Shown here: positions 42,625-49,949 of the stretch, piece by piece | Layout: every line of letters starts with the position of its first letter | How positions within the stretch are numbered: position 1 is the stretch's first letter | NCBI GenBank assembly: GCA_045537045.1 | Contig: JAZSOS010000008.1 | Coordinates: 1 to 64,000 of the forward strand | DNA from: SIG480 sp045537045 | GTDB lineage: Bacteria; Bacillota; Clostridia; Oscillospirales; JAAYXM01 | Direction of reading: 5' to 3' | Length of the DNA: 64,000 bases | Notes under the pieces: generated by a model | What the model saw: the letters and a program-made list of their open reading frames with translations, nothing else | What the model was told of the DNA's origin: nothing | Database searches by the model: none | Made by a program: the position numbers and the translations under genes

Positions 42625-43379
42625 TAACAAAAAGAATTATCCCGTGCCTTGACGTGCGCGACGGCAGAGTTGTCAAGGGCGTGAACTTCAAAGGTCTTGC
42701 GGATGTATCAAGTCCCATCGAGCTTGCAAAATACTACAGCGAAAACGGCGCAGACGAGCTTGTGTTTTATGATATCACGGCATCTGCCGAAGGTCGCCGG
42801 CTCTTTACCGACATCCTCACCGAAACTGCAAAATCGGTATTCATTCCGCTTACCGTTGGTGGCGGCATAAACACCACAGACGATTTTGACCGTGTTCTCA
42901 AGTGCGGCGCGGATAAGGTCTCGGTAAACTCGGGTGCTATAAGAAACCCGAACCTCATTTACGAGGCGGCAAAGCTTTACGGTGACCAGTGCGTTGTCCT
43001 CTCAGCAGACGTAAAGCGCGTCGACGGCGAGTTCCGCGTTTTTGCCAAGGGCGGGCGCGAAGACACCGGCATGGAGGCTATTTCGTGGATAAAGAAATGC
43101 GTTGACTTGGGTGCCGGCGAGGTTGTCGTTAATTCAATCGACACTGACGGTGTAAAGGGCGGCTTTGACCTCCCTATGCTTGAAGCGGTATGCAATGCCG
43201 TAAATGTTCCTGTCATTGCATCAGGCGGTGCAGGCGGCATAAAAGATTTTATCACGCTTTTCAACACACTTCCGCGCGTTGATGCAGGACTTGCCGCATC
43301 CATCTTCCACTTCGGCGAGGTCGCTATAAGTGATTTAAAGCGCGAAATGAAAGACAAAGGTATCCCCACGAGAATATAA
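42621..43379 (+). CDS. hisF: Imidazole glycerol phosphate synthase, cyclase subunit
   Basis: 252-residue TIM barrel partner of HisH that makes imidazole glycerol phosphate and AICAR. Typical sequences are RIIPCLDVRDGRVVKGVNF with the catalytic aspartate, LTVGGGI and IASGGAG. ATGA overlap with hisA. Confidence 0.98.
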   Translation: MITKRIIPCLDVRDGRVVKGVNFKGLADVSSPIELAKYYSENGADELVFYDITASAEGRRLFTDILTETAKSVFIPLTVGGGINTTDDFDRVLKCGADKVSVNSGAIRNPNLIYEAAKLYGDQCVVLSADVKRVDGEFRVFAKGGREDTGMEAISWIKKCVDLGAGEVVVNSIDTDGVKGGFDLPMLEAVCNAVNVPVIASGGAGGIKDFITLFNTLPRVDAGLAASIFHFGEVAISDLKREMKDKGIPTRI

Positions 43380-43393
43380 AAGGAGTTTTTATT

Positions 43394-44044
43394 ATGATAA
43401 ACATTGATGAGCTTAAGTTTGACGAACGCGGGCTTATTCCCGCAATAGTTGTTGATTCGGTAAGCAAAAAGGTTCTTACGCTTGCATATATGAACCGCGA
43501 GAGTCTTGAAATTTCAATCAAAGAAGAAAAAACGTGCTTCTGGAGCCGCTCGCGCAAGGAGCTTTGGCGCAAGGGTGAAACAAGCGGAAACTACCAGCAT
43601 ATTGTTTCCATCACTGCCGACTGTGACAGCGATGCCCTTGTCGTAGTGGTAGAGCCGGACGGTCCTGCCTGCCACAAGGGGACCTTCTCCTGCTTTGAAA
43701 ATCCCGTCTGGCAAAGCGAGGAAAGACACGAATTTTCTCTCGAAAGCCTTATGGAGATGCTCCGCGGCCGCAAAATAGAGAAAAAAGAAGGCTCTTATAC
43801 TACATATCTTTTTGAAAAAGGCATCGACAAAATTCTCAAAAAGGTCGGTGAAGAAAGCACAGAGGTTATCATCGCAGGCAAAGCAAATGACAAGGCAGAA
43901 ACCGTCTACGAGATTGCAGACCTTGCATACCACGTTATGGTTCTTATGATTGAAATGGGAATAAGTCTTGAAGATATCCACCGCGAGCTGGGTTCTCGTC
44001 ATGTCATTGACCACAAGGTCAAGCAGGAGAAAATGACGCAGTAA
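43394..44044 (+). CDS. hisIE: Bifunctional phosphoribosyl-AMP cyclohydrolase / phosphoribosyl-ATP pyrophosphatase
   Basis: 216 residues in two domains. HisI (about 1-115) has FWSRSRKELWRKGETSGN and the zinc/magnesium segment DCDSDALVV with GPACHKG. HisE (about 125-210) has KKVGEESTEVIIAGK and EIADLAYHVMVLM. It catalyses steps two and three of the pathway. It ends the operon about 115 bases before the transporter genes. The histidinol-phosphate phosphatase is absent from the cluster. Confidence 0.97.
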   Translation: MINIDELKFDERGLIPAIVVDSVSKKVLTLAYMNRESLEISIKEEKTCFWSRSRKELWRKGETSGNYQHIVSITADCDSDALVVVVEPDGPACHKGTFSCFENPVWQSEERHEFSLESLMEMLRGRKIEKKEGSYTTYLFEKGIDKILKKVGEESTEVIIAGKANDKAETVYEIADLAYHVMVLMIEMGISLEDIHRELGSRHVIDHKVKQEKMTQ

Positions 44045-44071
44045 AAAAATTTAAAACTTTTTCGATTTTCC

Positions 44072-44089
44072 ACTTTACAACGGTAAAGT
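44072..44089. promoter_or_regulatory. Predicted HisR/YerC operator 2
   Basis: Palindrome ACTTTAC-AACG-GTAAAGT (extended by one more C/G pair on each side) over the -35 box and spacer of the transporter promoter, with the same ACTTTA-N6-TAAAGT arms as operator 1. Confidence 0.75.
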
Positions 44090-44102
44090 GATGTGCTATA
44101 AT
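44074..44102 (+). promoter_or_regulatory. Promoter for amino-acid ABC transporter
   Basis: TTTACA (44074-44079), 17 bases, TATAAT (44097-44102). A CGCCC/GGGCG hairpin (44110-44124) would form the very 5' end of the transcript. Confidence 0.8.
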
Positions 44103-44158
44103 ATACTCACGCCCGAAAAGGGCGAAGTAAATGTAATCATTTTTAGGAGGCAATTAAA

Positions 44159-45004
44159 ATGAAAAGAATTTTAGCTCTTATCCTCGCAGCAATGATTCTC
44201 GCATGCTTGTTTGCAGGCTGTGCAAACGATGCAAACCTTGACGACAGCAACACCTTCTCCGACGGCGGCGATGCAACCGCTACAAGCGATGCAGACTACA
44301 TCATGAACAACGGCAAAATGATCATCGGTATGACCCTTTTTGCTCCGATGAACTACTACGACAACTCCACAAACGAGCTTATCGGCTTTGAAACAGAGTT
44401 TGGTAAGGCAGTTTGCGAGAAGATCGGTGTTACACCGGAATTTGTTGAAATCAACTGGGACAGCAAGGAAATCGAGCTTAACGCAAAGAACATTGACTGC
44501 ATCTGGAACGGTATGACAATCACCGACGAGCGCAAGGCTAACATGGAGATTTCCGATCCGTACATGCAGAACCGTCAGGTTATGGTTGTAAAGAAGGAAA
44601 ACCTCGAGAAGTATGCAGAGGGCGTTATCGGTGCAGCAATTGTTGCAGAGGCAGGTTCTGCCGGCGAAGAGCTTGCAACAGGCGATGAGTTCTTCAAGGA
44701 CAGCGCTTTCACACCGGTTGACTCTATGGCAAAGGCTCTTATGGACGTTGCAGCAGGAACAAGCGACGTTGCAATCGTTGACTATGTAACAAGCATCGGC
44801 TCCATCGGTGCAGGCACTGATTTTGAAGACCTTGTTGCAATTGAAGAGCGCGAGTTCGCTCCGGAGCAGTACGGCATCGCATTCCGTAAGGGTTCCGATA
44901 TGGCAACTATCGTAAACAACACAATCGACGAGCTTATCGCAGACGGCACTCTTGATGCTATCGCAGCTAAGTATAAGCTCCAGAACCTTCTTATCAAGGA
45001 ATAA
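44159..45004 (+). CDS. Amino-acid ABC transporter substrate-binding lipoprotein
   Basis: 281 residues. A lipoprotein signal ends at the lipobox FAGC (cysteine near residue 21). The mature part is a family 3 solute-binding protein (GMTLFAPMNYYDNST, IGFETEFGKAVCEKIG, NIDCIWNGMTITDERK). It captures a polar amino acid outside the cell. First gene of a three-gene transporter, with AGGAGG upstream. Histidine as substrate is suggested only by the shared operator with the his operon and by adjacency. Confidence 0.93.
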   Translation: MKRILALILAAMILACLFAGCANDANLDDSNTFSDGGDATATSDADYIMNNGKMIIGMTLFAPMNYYDNSTNELIGFETEFGKAVCEKIGVTPEFVEINWDSKEIELNAKNIDCIWNGMTITDERKANMEISDPYMQNRQVMVVKKENLEKYAEGVIGAAIVAEAGSAGEELATGDEFFKDSAFTPVDSMAKALMDVAAGTSDVAIVDYVTSIGSIGAGTDFEDLVAIEEREFAPEQYGIAFRKGSDMATIVNNTIDELIADGTLDAIAAKYKLQNLLIKE

Positions 45005-45022
45005 TTAAAGGCGGAATTTAAT

Positions 45023-45730
45023 ATGTCAACTTTTGAAGTTGCTTTTCGCTCGCTTACCGAAGGCTTCGGGCTCAACTGCATAATCTTCGCGGTCACATTG
45101 CTCACGGCAATTCCGCTCGGTTTGATTATCGCGTTCGGCTCTATGTCAAAATGGCGTCCCCTCCGGTTTCTTGAGCGAAGCAAAAGAAGATTACTGCATG
45201 CGATTTCAAAATTTGCACCTATCCGCTGGCTGACACGTACATTCGTTTGGATCATCAGGGGTACGCCCCTGATGCTCCAAATTTTTGTCGTATTATACGC
45301 ACCGGGCCTTTTATGGGATATGCCGATGCGTGAACGCATGGTAGCGGTGCTTGTTGCGTTCGGAATAAACTATGCAGCGTACTTCTCGGAGATTTACCGC
45401 GGAGGTATCGAGGCAATTCCGAAAGGTCAGTATGAAGCATGCCAGGTGCTCGGAATGACAAAATCGCAGACGTTTTTCAAGGTTGTTCTCCCGCAGGTGG
45501 TAAAGCGCATAATCCCACCTATGGGGAACGAGATTATAACGCTCGTAAAGGACACCTCTCTCGCCCGCGTTGTCGCGGTAACGGAGATTATTATGTGCGC
45601 AGAGCGTTTTACAAAGCAAGGTCTTATAGGCCCGCTTTTCTCCACCGCGCTCTACTTCCTCGCATTTAACGGGCTTCTCACCGTTTTATTCGGATACATA
45701 GAGAAAAAACTCGACTATTACAGAGGTTAA
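45023..45730 (+). CDS. Amino-acid ABC transporter permease
   Basis: 235 residues with about five membrane helices and the cytoplasmic EAA loop EAIPKGQYEACQVLGM that contacts the ATPase. It belongs to the HisM/GlnP family. An unusual basic insert (SKWRPLRFLERSKRRLLH, about residues 42-60) lies after the first helix. Only one permease gene is present, so it should form a homodimer. It lies 18 bases after the binding-protein gene. Confidence 0.93.
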   Translation: MSTFEVAFRSLTEGFGLNCIIFAVTLLTAIPLGLIIAFGSMSKWRPLRFLERSKRRLLHAISKFAPIRWLTRTFVWIIRGTPLMLQIFVVLYAPGLLWDMPMRERMVAVLVAFGINYAAYFSEIYRGGIEAIPKGQYEACQVLGMTKSQTFFKVVLPQVVKRIIPPMGNEIITLVKDTSLARVVAVTEIIMCAERFTKQGLIGPLFSTALYFLAFNGLLTVLFGYIEKKLDYYRG

Positions 45731-45733
45731 GCC

Positions 45734-46513
45734 ATGGCTATATTAGAAGTAAACAATCTTTATAAAAGCTTCGGCAAGACCGAGGTTCTCCGCGGAATTG
45801 ATTTTTCGATGGAACAGGGCGAGGTTCTTTCCGTTATTGGCTCATCCGGAAGTGGAAAAACAACGCTTCTGCGCTGTATAAACGCGCTTGAAGTACCCAC
45901 AAGCGGAAGAATAGCAATAGACGGCGATGAGTTTTACAACTCTGACAAAAATCTCGGCAAATCAAAGGCAGACCAGCGGCGCTGGCAGCTTGCCTGCGGG
46001 CTTGTGTTCCAGTCCTATAACCTTTTCCCGCAGTACAGTGCGCTTGATAATGTTATGCTGGCGCCGTCGCTCCTTGCAAAAGAGCGCGAGGACTATAAGC
46101 AGAACAAGAAGCAGATACTCGACGAGATACGCGAGCATGCCGAGTCACTTCTTGCACGCGTCGGGTTGTCGGACAAGACAGGAAACTATCCCTGTGAGCT
46201 CTCCGGCGGTCAGCAGCAGCGCGTTGCAATTGCACGCGCACTTGCGCTTTCCCCAAAGGTGCTTTTCTTCGATGAGCCGACCTCAGCACTCGACCCCCAG
46301 CTTACGCAGGAGGTTCTCCGCGTTATCCGCGAGCTTGCCGACACCAATATGACGATGGTTATCGTCACCCACGAAATGAAGTTTGCACGCGATGTTTCCG
46401 ACCGCATAATCTTTATGGCGGACGGTCTTATTGAAGCAGACGGAACTCCGGAACAGGTTTTTGACGGCACAAACGAAAAGCTCCGTGCATTTCTCGGCAA
46501 TATGGGTGAATAA
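45734..46513 (+). CDS. Amino-acid ABC transporter ATP-binding protein
   Basis: 259-residue ATPase of the GlnQ/HisP type. Walker A GSSGSGKTT near residue 37, signature LSGGQQQR, Walker B VLFFDEPTSALDP and H-loop VTHEM are intact. It completes the importer. Starts three bases after the permease stop. Confidence 0.96.
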   Translation: MAILEVNNLYKSFGKTEVLRGIDFSMEQGEVLSVIGSSGSGKTTLLRCINALEVPTSGRIAIDGDEFYNSDKNLGKSKADQRRWQLACGLVFQSYNLFPQYSALDNVMLAPSLLAKEREDYKQNKKQILDEIREHAESLLARVGLSDKTGNYPCELSGGQQQRVAIARALALSPKVLFFDEPTSALDPQLTQEVLRVIRELADTNMTMVIVTHEMKFARDVSDRIIFMADGLIEADGTPEQVFDGTNEKLRAFLGNMGE

Positions 46514-46537
46514 TTCAACAATTTTATTTGAAAACGA

Positions 46538-46573
46538 AAAGGCTTTTTGCAAAATAAAGTGCAAAAAGCCTTT
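46538..46573 (+). terminator. Hairpin after the ABC transporter
   Basis: Fourteen-base stem AAAGGCTTTTTGCA with its complement (46538-46551, 46560-46573). The downstream T-tract is short and includes the -35 box of the tRNA-Ala promoter. Confidence 0.55.
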
Positions 46574-46599
46574 ACAATTAAGTTTTGTTTTGTTATAAT
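46571..46599 (+). promoter_or_regulatory. Promoter for tRNA-Ala(CGC)
   Basis: TTTACA (46571-46576), 17 bases, TATAAT (46594-46599). Confidence 0.75.
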
Positions 46600-46615
46600 A
46601 TATTTTGTTGATTGT

Positions 46616-46691
46616 GGGGGCGTAGCTCAGCTGGGAGAGCGTACGGTTCGCATCCGTAAGGTCGAGAGTTCGATCCTCTTCGTCTCCACCA
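46616..46691 (+). tRNA. tRNA-Ala (anticodon CGC)
   Basis: 76-base tRNA with encoded CCA. The anticodon loop TTCGCAT gives CGC (reads GCG). The acceptor stem has the G3-U70 pair that marks alanine tRNAs. Its last twelve bases recur at 49809-49820, so it looks like the integration site of the following island. Confidence 0.93.
46680..46691 (+). repeat. Left attachment-like repeat (tRNA 3' end)
   Basis: TCGTCTCCACCA at the end of tRNA-Ala; an identical copy lies at 49809-49820. Confidence 0.55.
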
Positions 46692-46725
46692 ATCAGTTTC
46701 ACGTAAATAGTGAAATTATAAAAAG

Positions 46726-46759
46726 CAGCGCATAGGAAGAACAAGCTTCCTATGCGCTG
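46726..46759 (-). terminator. Terminator of the zinc-ribbon operon
   Basis: Fourteen-base perfect stem (46726-46739, 46746-46759). Read on the minus strand it is followed by CTTTTTA, so it ends the island operon; on the plus strand no U-tract follows. Confidence 0.75.
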
Positions 46760-46818
46760 TATGTATTTGCGGGGTTTTCGGGTGTTGCTTTACGGAACTT
46801 TGCGAAAACCGGATGAAT

Positions 46819-47511
46819 TTAATTACACTTGCTACAAGCACGATAGCCTTCCGCTTTTGCAGCACTTATATTGTAGGCATGAAAAGATCCTTGAAAATCA
46901 GCACAATCATACTTGTGGTACTTGTTGTTTTTTTCTCCTATCAGTACGATATAATCATCCAGAAACTTAGCTTTTTCAGAATATATCTTCGCATTGTTCT
47001 TATATGTGTTCACATCTTCTTTTAGGAGTGTGATATCACTTTTTTGTCTTGATATTACTCTCTTTTGCTCCGATATAGTAGAGTTGCTTTGCACAAGCAT
47101 TACAAATGTGACAATATTCGATGCAAGGAGTATTAAGCAAATTATCATAGATATCATTATACCTATGTTTATTTTTGGGAATTTGAAATACTGTTTCCCG
47201 CAAGATGTGCATTTTTTTGTTTCCAAATCAATCAAGCCACCGCACATTTTACAAAAACGTTTCTTTTTGTCTGCTTTGTCTAAAGCTGGAATGGGTGTAA
47301 TGTCCTCAAAAGAAAGCTCTTGCTGTATGCACAATTTTTCTCCGGATGTATGTATTTCGGGGGTTACTTTAGCAACCTGAGTATTCTCAATCACAGGAGT
47401 AGGATTAATTACTGTTTCTTCATTATTTGCGAGAGACTCAAGCTTTTCACCACAATATTGGCAAAACTCACTATCATCAGGAAGCGACTGATTGCATTTA
47501 TTGCATATCAT
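46819..47511 (-). CDS. Zinc-ribbon membrane protein with coiled coil and C-terminal Cys/His motif
   Basis: 230 residues. Order: zinc ribbon (C3, C6, C17, C20 in MICNKCNQSLPDDSEFCQYC), a linker, a second ribbon (CKMCGG...CTSCGK, about 87-105), one membrane helix (about 115-138), a coiled coil (about 140-185) and a C-terminal motif YHKYDCADF...GYRACSKCN resembling Ada-type metal sites. GAGGGA lies seven bases before the ATG at 47511. Last gene of the island operon, one base after its upstream neighbour. Function unknown. Confidence 0.75.
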   Translation of the reverse strand: MICNKCNQSLPDDSEFCQYCGEKLESLANNEETVINPTPVIENTQVAKVTPEIHTSGEKLCIQQELSFEDITPIPALDKADKKKRFCKMCGGLIDLETKKCTSCGKQYFKFPKINIGIMISMIICLILLASNIVTFVMLVQSNSTISEQKRVISRQKSDITLLKEDVNTYKNNAKIYSEKAKFLDDYIVLIGEKNNKYHKYDCADFQGSFHAYNISAAKAEGYRACSKCN

Positions 47512-47512
47512 T

Positions 47513-48118
47513 TTACATTCCCTCACCTTTCGTTATTATTTCTGTCCCACACTCATTACAGAAACGAGCATCTTCCAAAAGTCTAGCACCGCACTTTCTG
47601 CAAAAAAGTATTTTGGGAGTTCCCGAATCATTCTCCCTCTTTGCTTCAGTCGGTAGAACAAAATCACATTTGGGGCATTTCTTTTCGAAAACTGCAATAT
47701 AACCGCATTTCGGACACTTGGTAAATTTACTTTTGTACGGTTCGAGGTTTTGTGCAGAGTTTGTCGGAACACCGTAATAATTAGGTCCTGAATCGCCAGC
47801 TTTAAGATTTAAATAAAACACATATAATCCAAAAATAGGTACATTTCTAAAAAACCACCAAGAACCACTCTTGCCAACATCGTGCAACCTGCGAACCTGT
47901 ATGCAGATAGATGGAAGTGCAGACAAGAAAATATATATTAAATATGAATATCCCCACTGAATTGGAACCGTTTCAGGATACCACCCAAAGAAAGCATCCG
48001 CAAACATAAATACAAGTGCAAAAATATAGTGAAATAAAGTAAACATCCAAAATTCTTTTCGAGATGCGCGTCCATCAAAATCAAGACAGTTCATAAAAGC
48101 ATCAATATAATACTTCAT
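47513..48118 (-). CDS. DUF805 membrane protein with zinc ribbons
   Basis: 201 residues. The first 120 are a DUF805-type domain with about four membrane helices and the family sequence FDGRASRKEFWMFTLF and RRLHDVGKSGSWW. The tail has two ribbon pairs (CPKCGYIAVFEKKCPKC and CRKCG...CNECG). AAGGAG precedes the ATG. Third gene in the island operon. DUF805 proteins are common but uncharacterised. Confidence 0.8.
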   Translation of the reverse strand: MKYYIDAFMNCLDFDGRASRKEFWMFTLFHYIFALVFMFADAFFGWYPETVPIQWGYSYLIYIFLSALPSICIQVRRLHDVGKSGSWWFFRNVPIFGLYVFYLNLKAGDSGPNYYGVPTNSAQNLEPYKSKFTKCPKCGYIAVFEKKCPKCDFVLPTEAKRENDSGTPKILFCRKCGARLLEDARFCNECGTEIITKGEGM

Positions 48119-48143
48119 TGTTGTTCTCCTTCAACAAAATAAC

Positions 48144-48986
48144 TTATAACTTTTCATTTAATTTACTTCCGCATTTATAACAAAACTTACTGCTCCCCGG
48201 AAGTATTTCTCCACAATTTTCACAAGTTAGCCATTCTCTTTGTTTTGTACTGTATTCGTCTTTCTTTTTCGATATTTTCCTGCAAATAATCACAAACAAT
48301 ATGCACATTAAAACACCAACAAAGGATAATGTTATTATTACTTTGCTTTCTGCTAATGCACTTTTATCTGTTTTTGATATAGGGTACTCCACACTATTAA
48401 CTAGCTTTTCAAAATCGTTATAATATTCGCTATCACTTGTTCCCGAGAACACAAAATAATATCCCCATCCGTTTACGATGTTATATAGCTGGGTTACTGT
48501 TTGGGAAAGAGTTAATCCGTTTATTTCAGCACTTGATATCATTTCTACCTTACCATATAGCTTACCGTTATATGTAACAATATCAACCTTGTCTTCTGCA
48601 ACCCCGCTTTCTTTTGCAATATCTGATTTCGTAAAATCACCAGACAAAATAAGGTGATTCAAATTTGACTCTGCTCTACTAAATTTAAGTTTTTCAAAAA
48701 ACGAAAACTCTTGCCACAAATCTATACTTCCGTACGATATTGTTAATCCTTTCTCCTTAGTAGAGGCAAAGATGACATCCAAAATTTCTCGCTCTTTTGA
48801 AAGTTCTCTTTGTTCCCAACTATCAGGAACTGAAAAAGTTAAACCTGTGTCTTTGTCGGTGTAAGTAAAGGAGGGGATGTTGGTTGCAAAAGACATATAA
48901 GATGGTATTAATGTAGTAAAAACGATAAGTAGAATGAATGATATTTGAAAAAATAATTTAATGGTACAGCTAAAAGTTTTTTTCAT
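48144..48986 (-). CDS. Exported-domain protein with membrane anchor and cytoplasmic zinc ribbon
   Basis: 280 residues. A hydrophobic N-terminus (about 10-34) is a signal or first membrane segment; the middle (about 35-205) is a predicted extracellular domain including GLTFSVPDSWEQRE, a pattern seen in surface lipoproteins; a second membrane helix lies at about 213-235; and the C-terminus is a zinc ribbon (CENCGEILPGSSKFCYKCG). GAGGTGA precedes the ATG. Second gene of the island operon. It could pass a signal across the membrane, but that is inference. Confidence 0.75.
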   Translation of the reverse strand: MKKTFSCTIKLFFQISFILLIVFTTLIPSYMSFATNIPSFTYTDKDTGLTFSVPDSWEQRELSKEREILDVIFASTKEKGLTISYGSIDLWQEFSFFEKLKFSRAESNLNHLILSGDFTKSDIAKESGVAEDKVDIVTYNGKLYGKVEMISSAEINGLTLSQTVTQLYNIVNGWGYYFVFSGTSDSEYYNDFEKLVNSVEYPISKTDKSALAESKVIITLSFVGVLMCILFVIICRKISKKKDEYSTKQREWLTCENCGEILPGSSKFCYKCGSKLNEKL

Positions 48987-49009
48987 GCATTTCTCACCTC
49001 ATGCTTATA

Positions 49010-49711
49010 TCAGAAAAAAGACTTTTTCATAATTTCCATTTGATTTGCCTTTTCTTGTTCTAAGTTACCTAACTCCATAAATGCCGTTTGCAATTCTTTC
49101 GTTATGCAAACTAAGTTTTCTGTCAAATTGTTCGCACTATCTGATAAGTTGATTCTATCACGATAAGAGTTCATATTATCACGGTCTAAAGGGTCATAGC
49201 CTATTGCAGGAACAATGTCATATACTTCTAGTGGAATTTCATTTCTTTTTTCTTCAAGGTCATCCAACAAATGAAGTAAAACTTTCTTATCAAAAACCGT
49301 TTGCCTATTTAGTGACATTTCGAGCAATACCTGCAATATACACCTTAAAGAATCACATATTTTTTTAATACAAGAATATTCTTCGGATAAACTGGCTTGT
49401 TTGTTGTTTCTTATATTGGTAAGAAAATATAAGACTAAACCAGTTATTCCACCGCAACTAATGGAGAGAAGGACATTTGAAAACCATTCTTTGTTTTGTT
49501 TTAATACATTTGGAATGTGCTCTTTGATAGGGGCAGGTATTAAAGTACTGTTGTTTGTAATAAAAGAAAGGAAAAACAAAAAGAGGCAACTTACAGATGC
49601 TGCTATAACCCATTTATAATTTGGGAGCTTGTTTCTATGAGAATTTCTCTCTTTTTTCAAACGTTTAAGATAAGACTTTACGAAATCATTCTCGATATAA
49701 TCTTTGCTCAT
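49010..49711 (-). CDS. Two-helix membrane protein of unknown function
   Basis: 233 residues with membrane helices at about 35-53 and 80-98 and a long helical, probably coiled-coil, cytoplasmic part to the end. It lacks the zinc ribbons of the three genes after it. AAGGA lies nine bases before the ATG at 49711. First gene of the island operon. AT-rich. Confidence 0.7.
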   Translation of the reverse strand: MSKDYIENDFVKSYLKRLKKERNSHRNKLPNYKWVIAASVSCLFLFFLSFITNNSTLIPAPIKEHIPNVLKQNKEWFSNVLLSISCGGITGLVLYFLTNIRNNKQASLSEEYSCIKKICDSLRCILQVLLEMSLNRQTVFDKKVLLHLLDDLEEKRNEIPLEVYDIVPAIGYDPLDRDNMNSYRDRINLSDSANNLTENLVCITKELQTAFMELGNLEQEKANQMEIMKKSFF

Positions 49712-49739
49712 TCTTCTCAATCCTTATTTATTTTCTTTA

Positions 49740-49768
49740 ATTATACCATTCATCGACAAAATGTGCAA
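49740..49768 (-). promoter_or_regulatory. Promoter for the island operon
   Basis: Minus strand TTGCAC (49763-49768), 17 bases, TATAAT (49740-49745). Confidence 0.7.
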
Positions 49769-49808
49769 TATTTTCCTCCCCCTTTCCGTGAAATAGAGGG
49801 GTTACGCG

Positions 49809-49820
49809 TCGTCTCCACCA
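49809..49820 (+). repeat. Right attachment-like repeat
   Basis: TCGTCTCCACCA, identical to the last 12 bases of tRNA-Ala(CGC). Confidence 0.55.
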
Positions 49821-49824
49821 CGTC

Positions 49825-49854
49825 GGAGCAAGCGTAAAAAGCTTGCTCCTTTTT
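49825..49854 (+). terminator. Terminator, probably the displaced original of tRNA-Ala
   Basis: GGAGCAAGC/GCTTGCTCC stem with TTTTT. It lies five bases after the CCA copy, the usual distance from tRNA end to terminator, yet no complete gene now precedes it. Confidence 0.8.
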
Positions 49855-49890
49855 CTTTTGCGCAAATCAATGTTTTATTTTTAACGCACA

Positions 49891-49919
49891 TTGCAATTAT
49901 ATCCAATTTGTGATACAAT
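49891..49919 (+). promoter_or_regulatory. Promoter for uxuA
   Basis: TTGCAA (49891-49896), 17 bases, TACAAT (49914-49919). Confidence 0.7.
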
Positions 49920-49949
49920 GTAAGAAAAGCTACAAAAGGAGCGATAATT

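Larger units (their letters stand above)
46692..49820. mobile_element. Small genomic island at tRNA-Ala(CGC)
   Basis: About 3.1 kb of AT-rich DNA with a four-gene minus operon lies between the tRNA 3' end and a 12-base copy of that end. A terminator that suits the tRNA lies just outside the right copy. No integrase is present, so it is a relic or was mobilised in trans. Confidence 0.55.
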
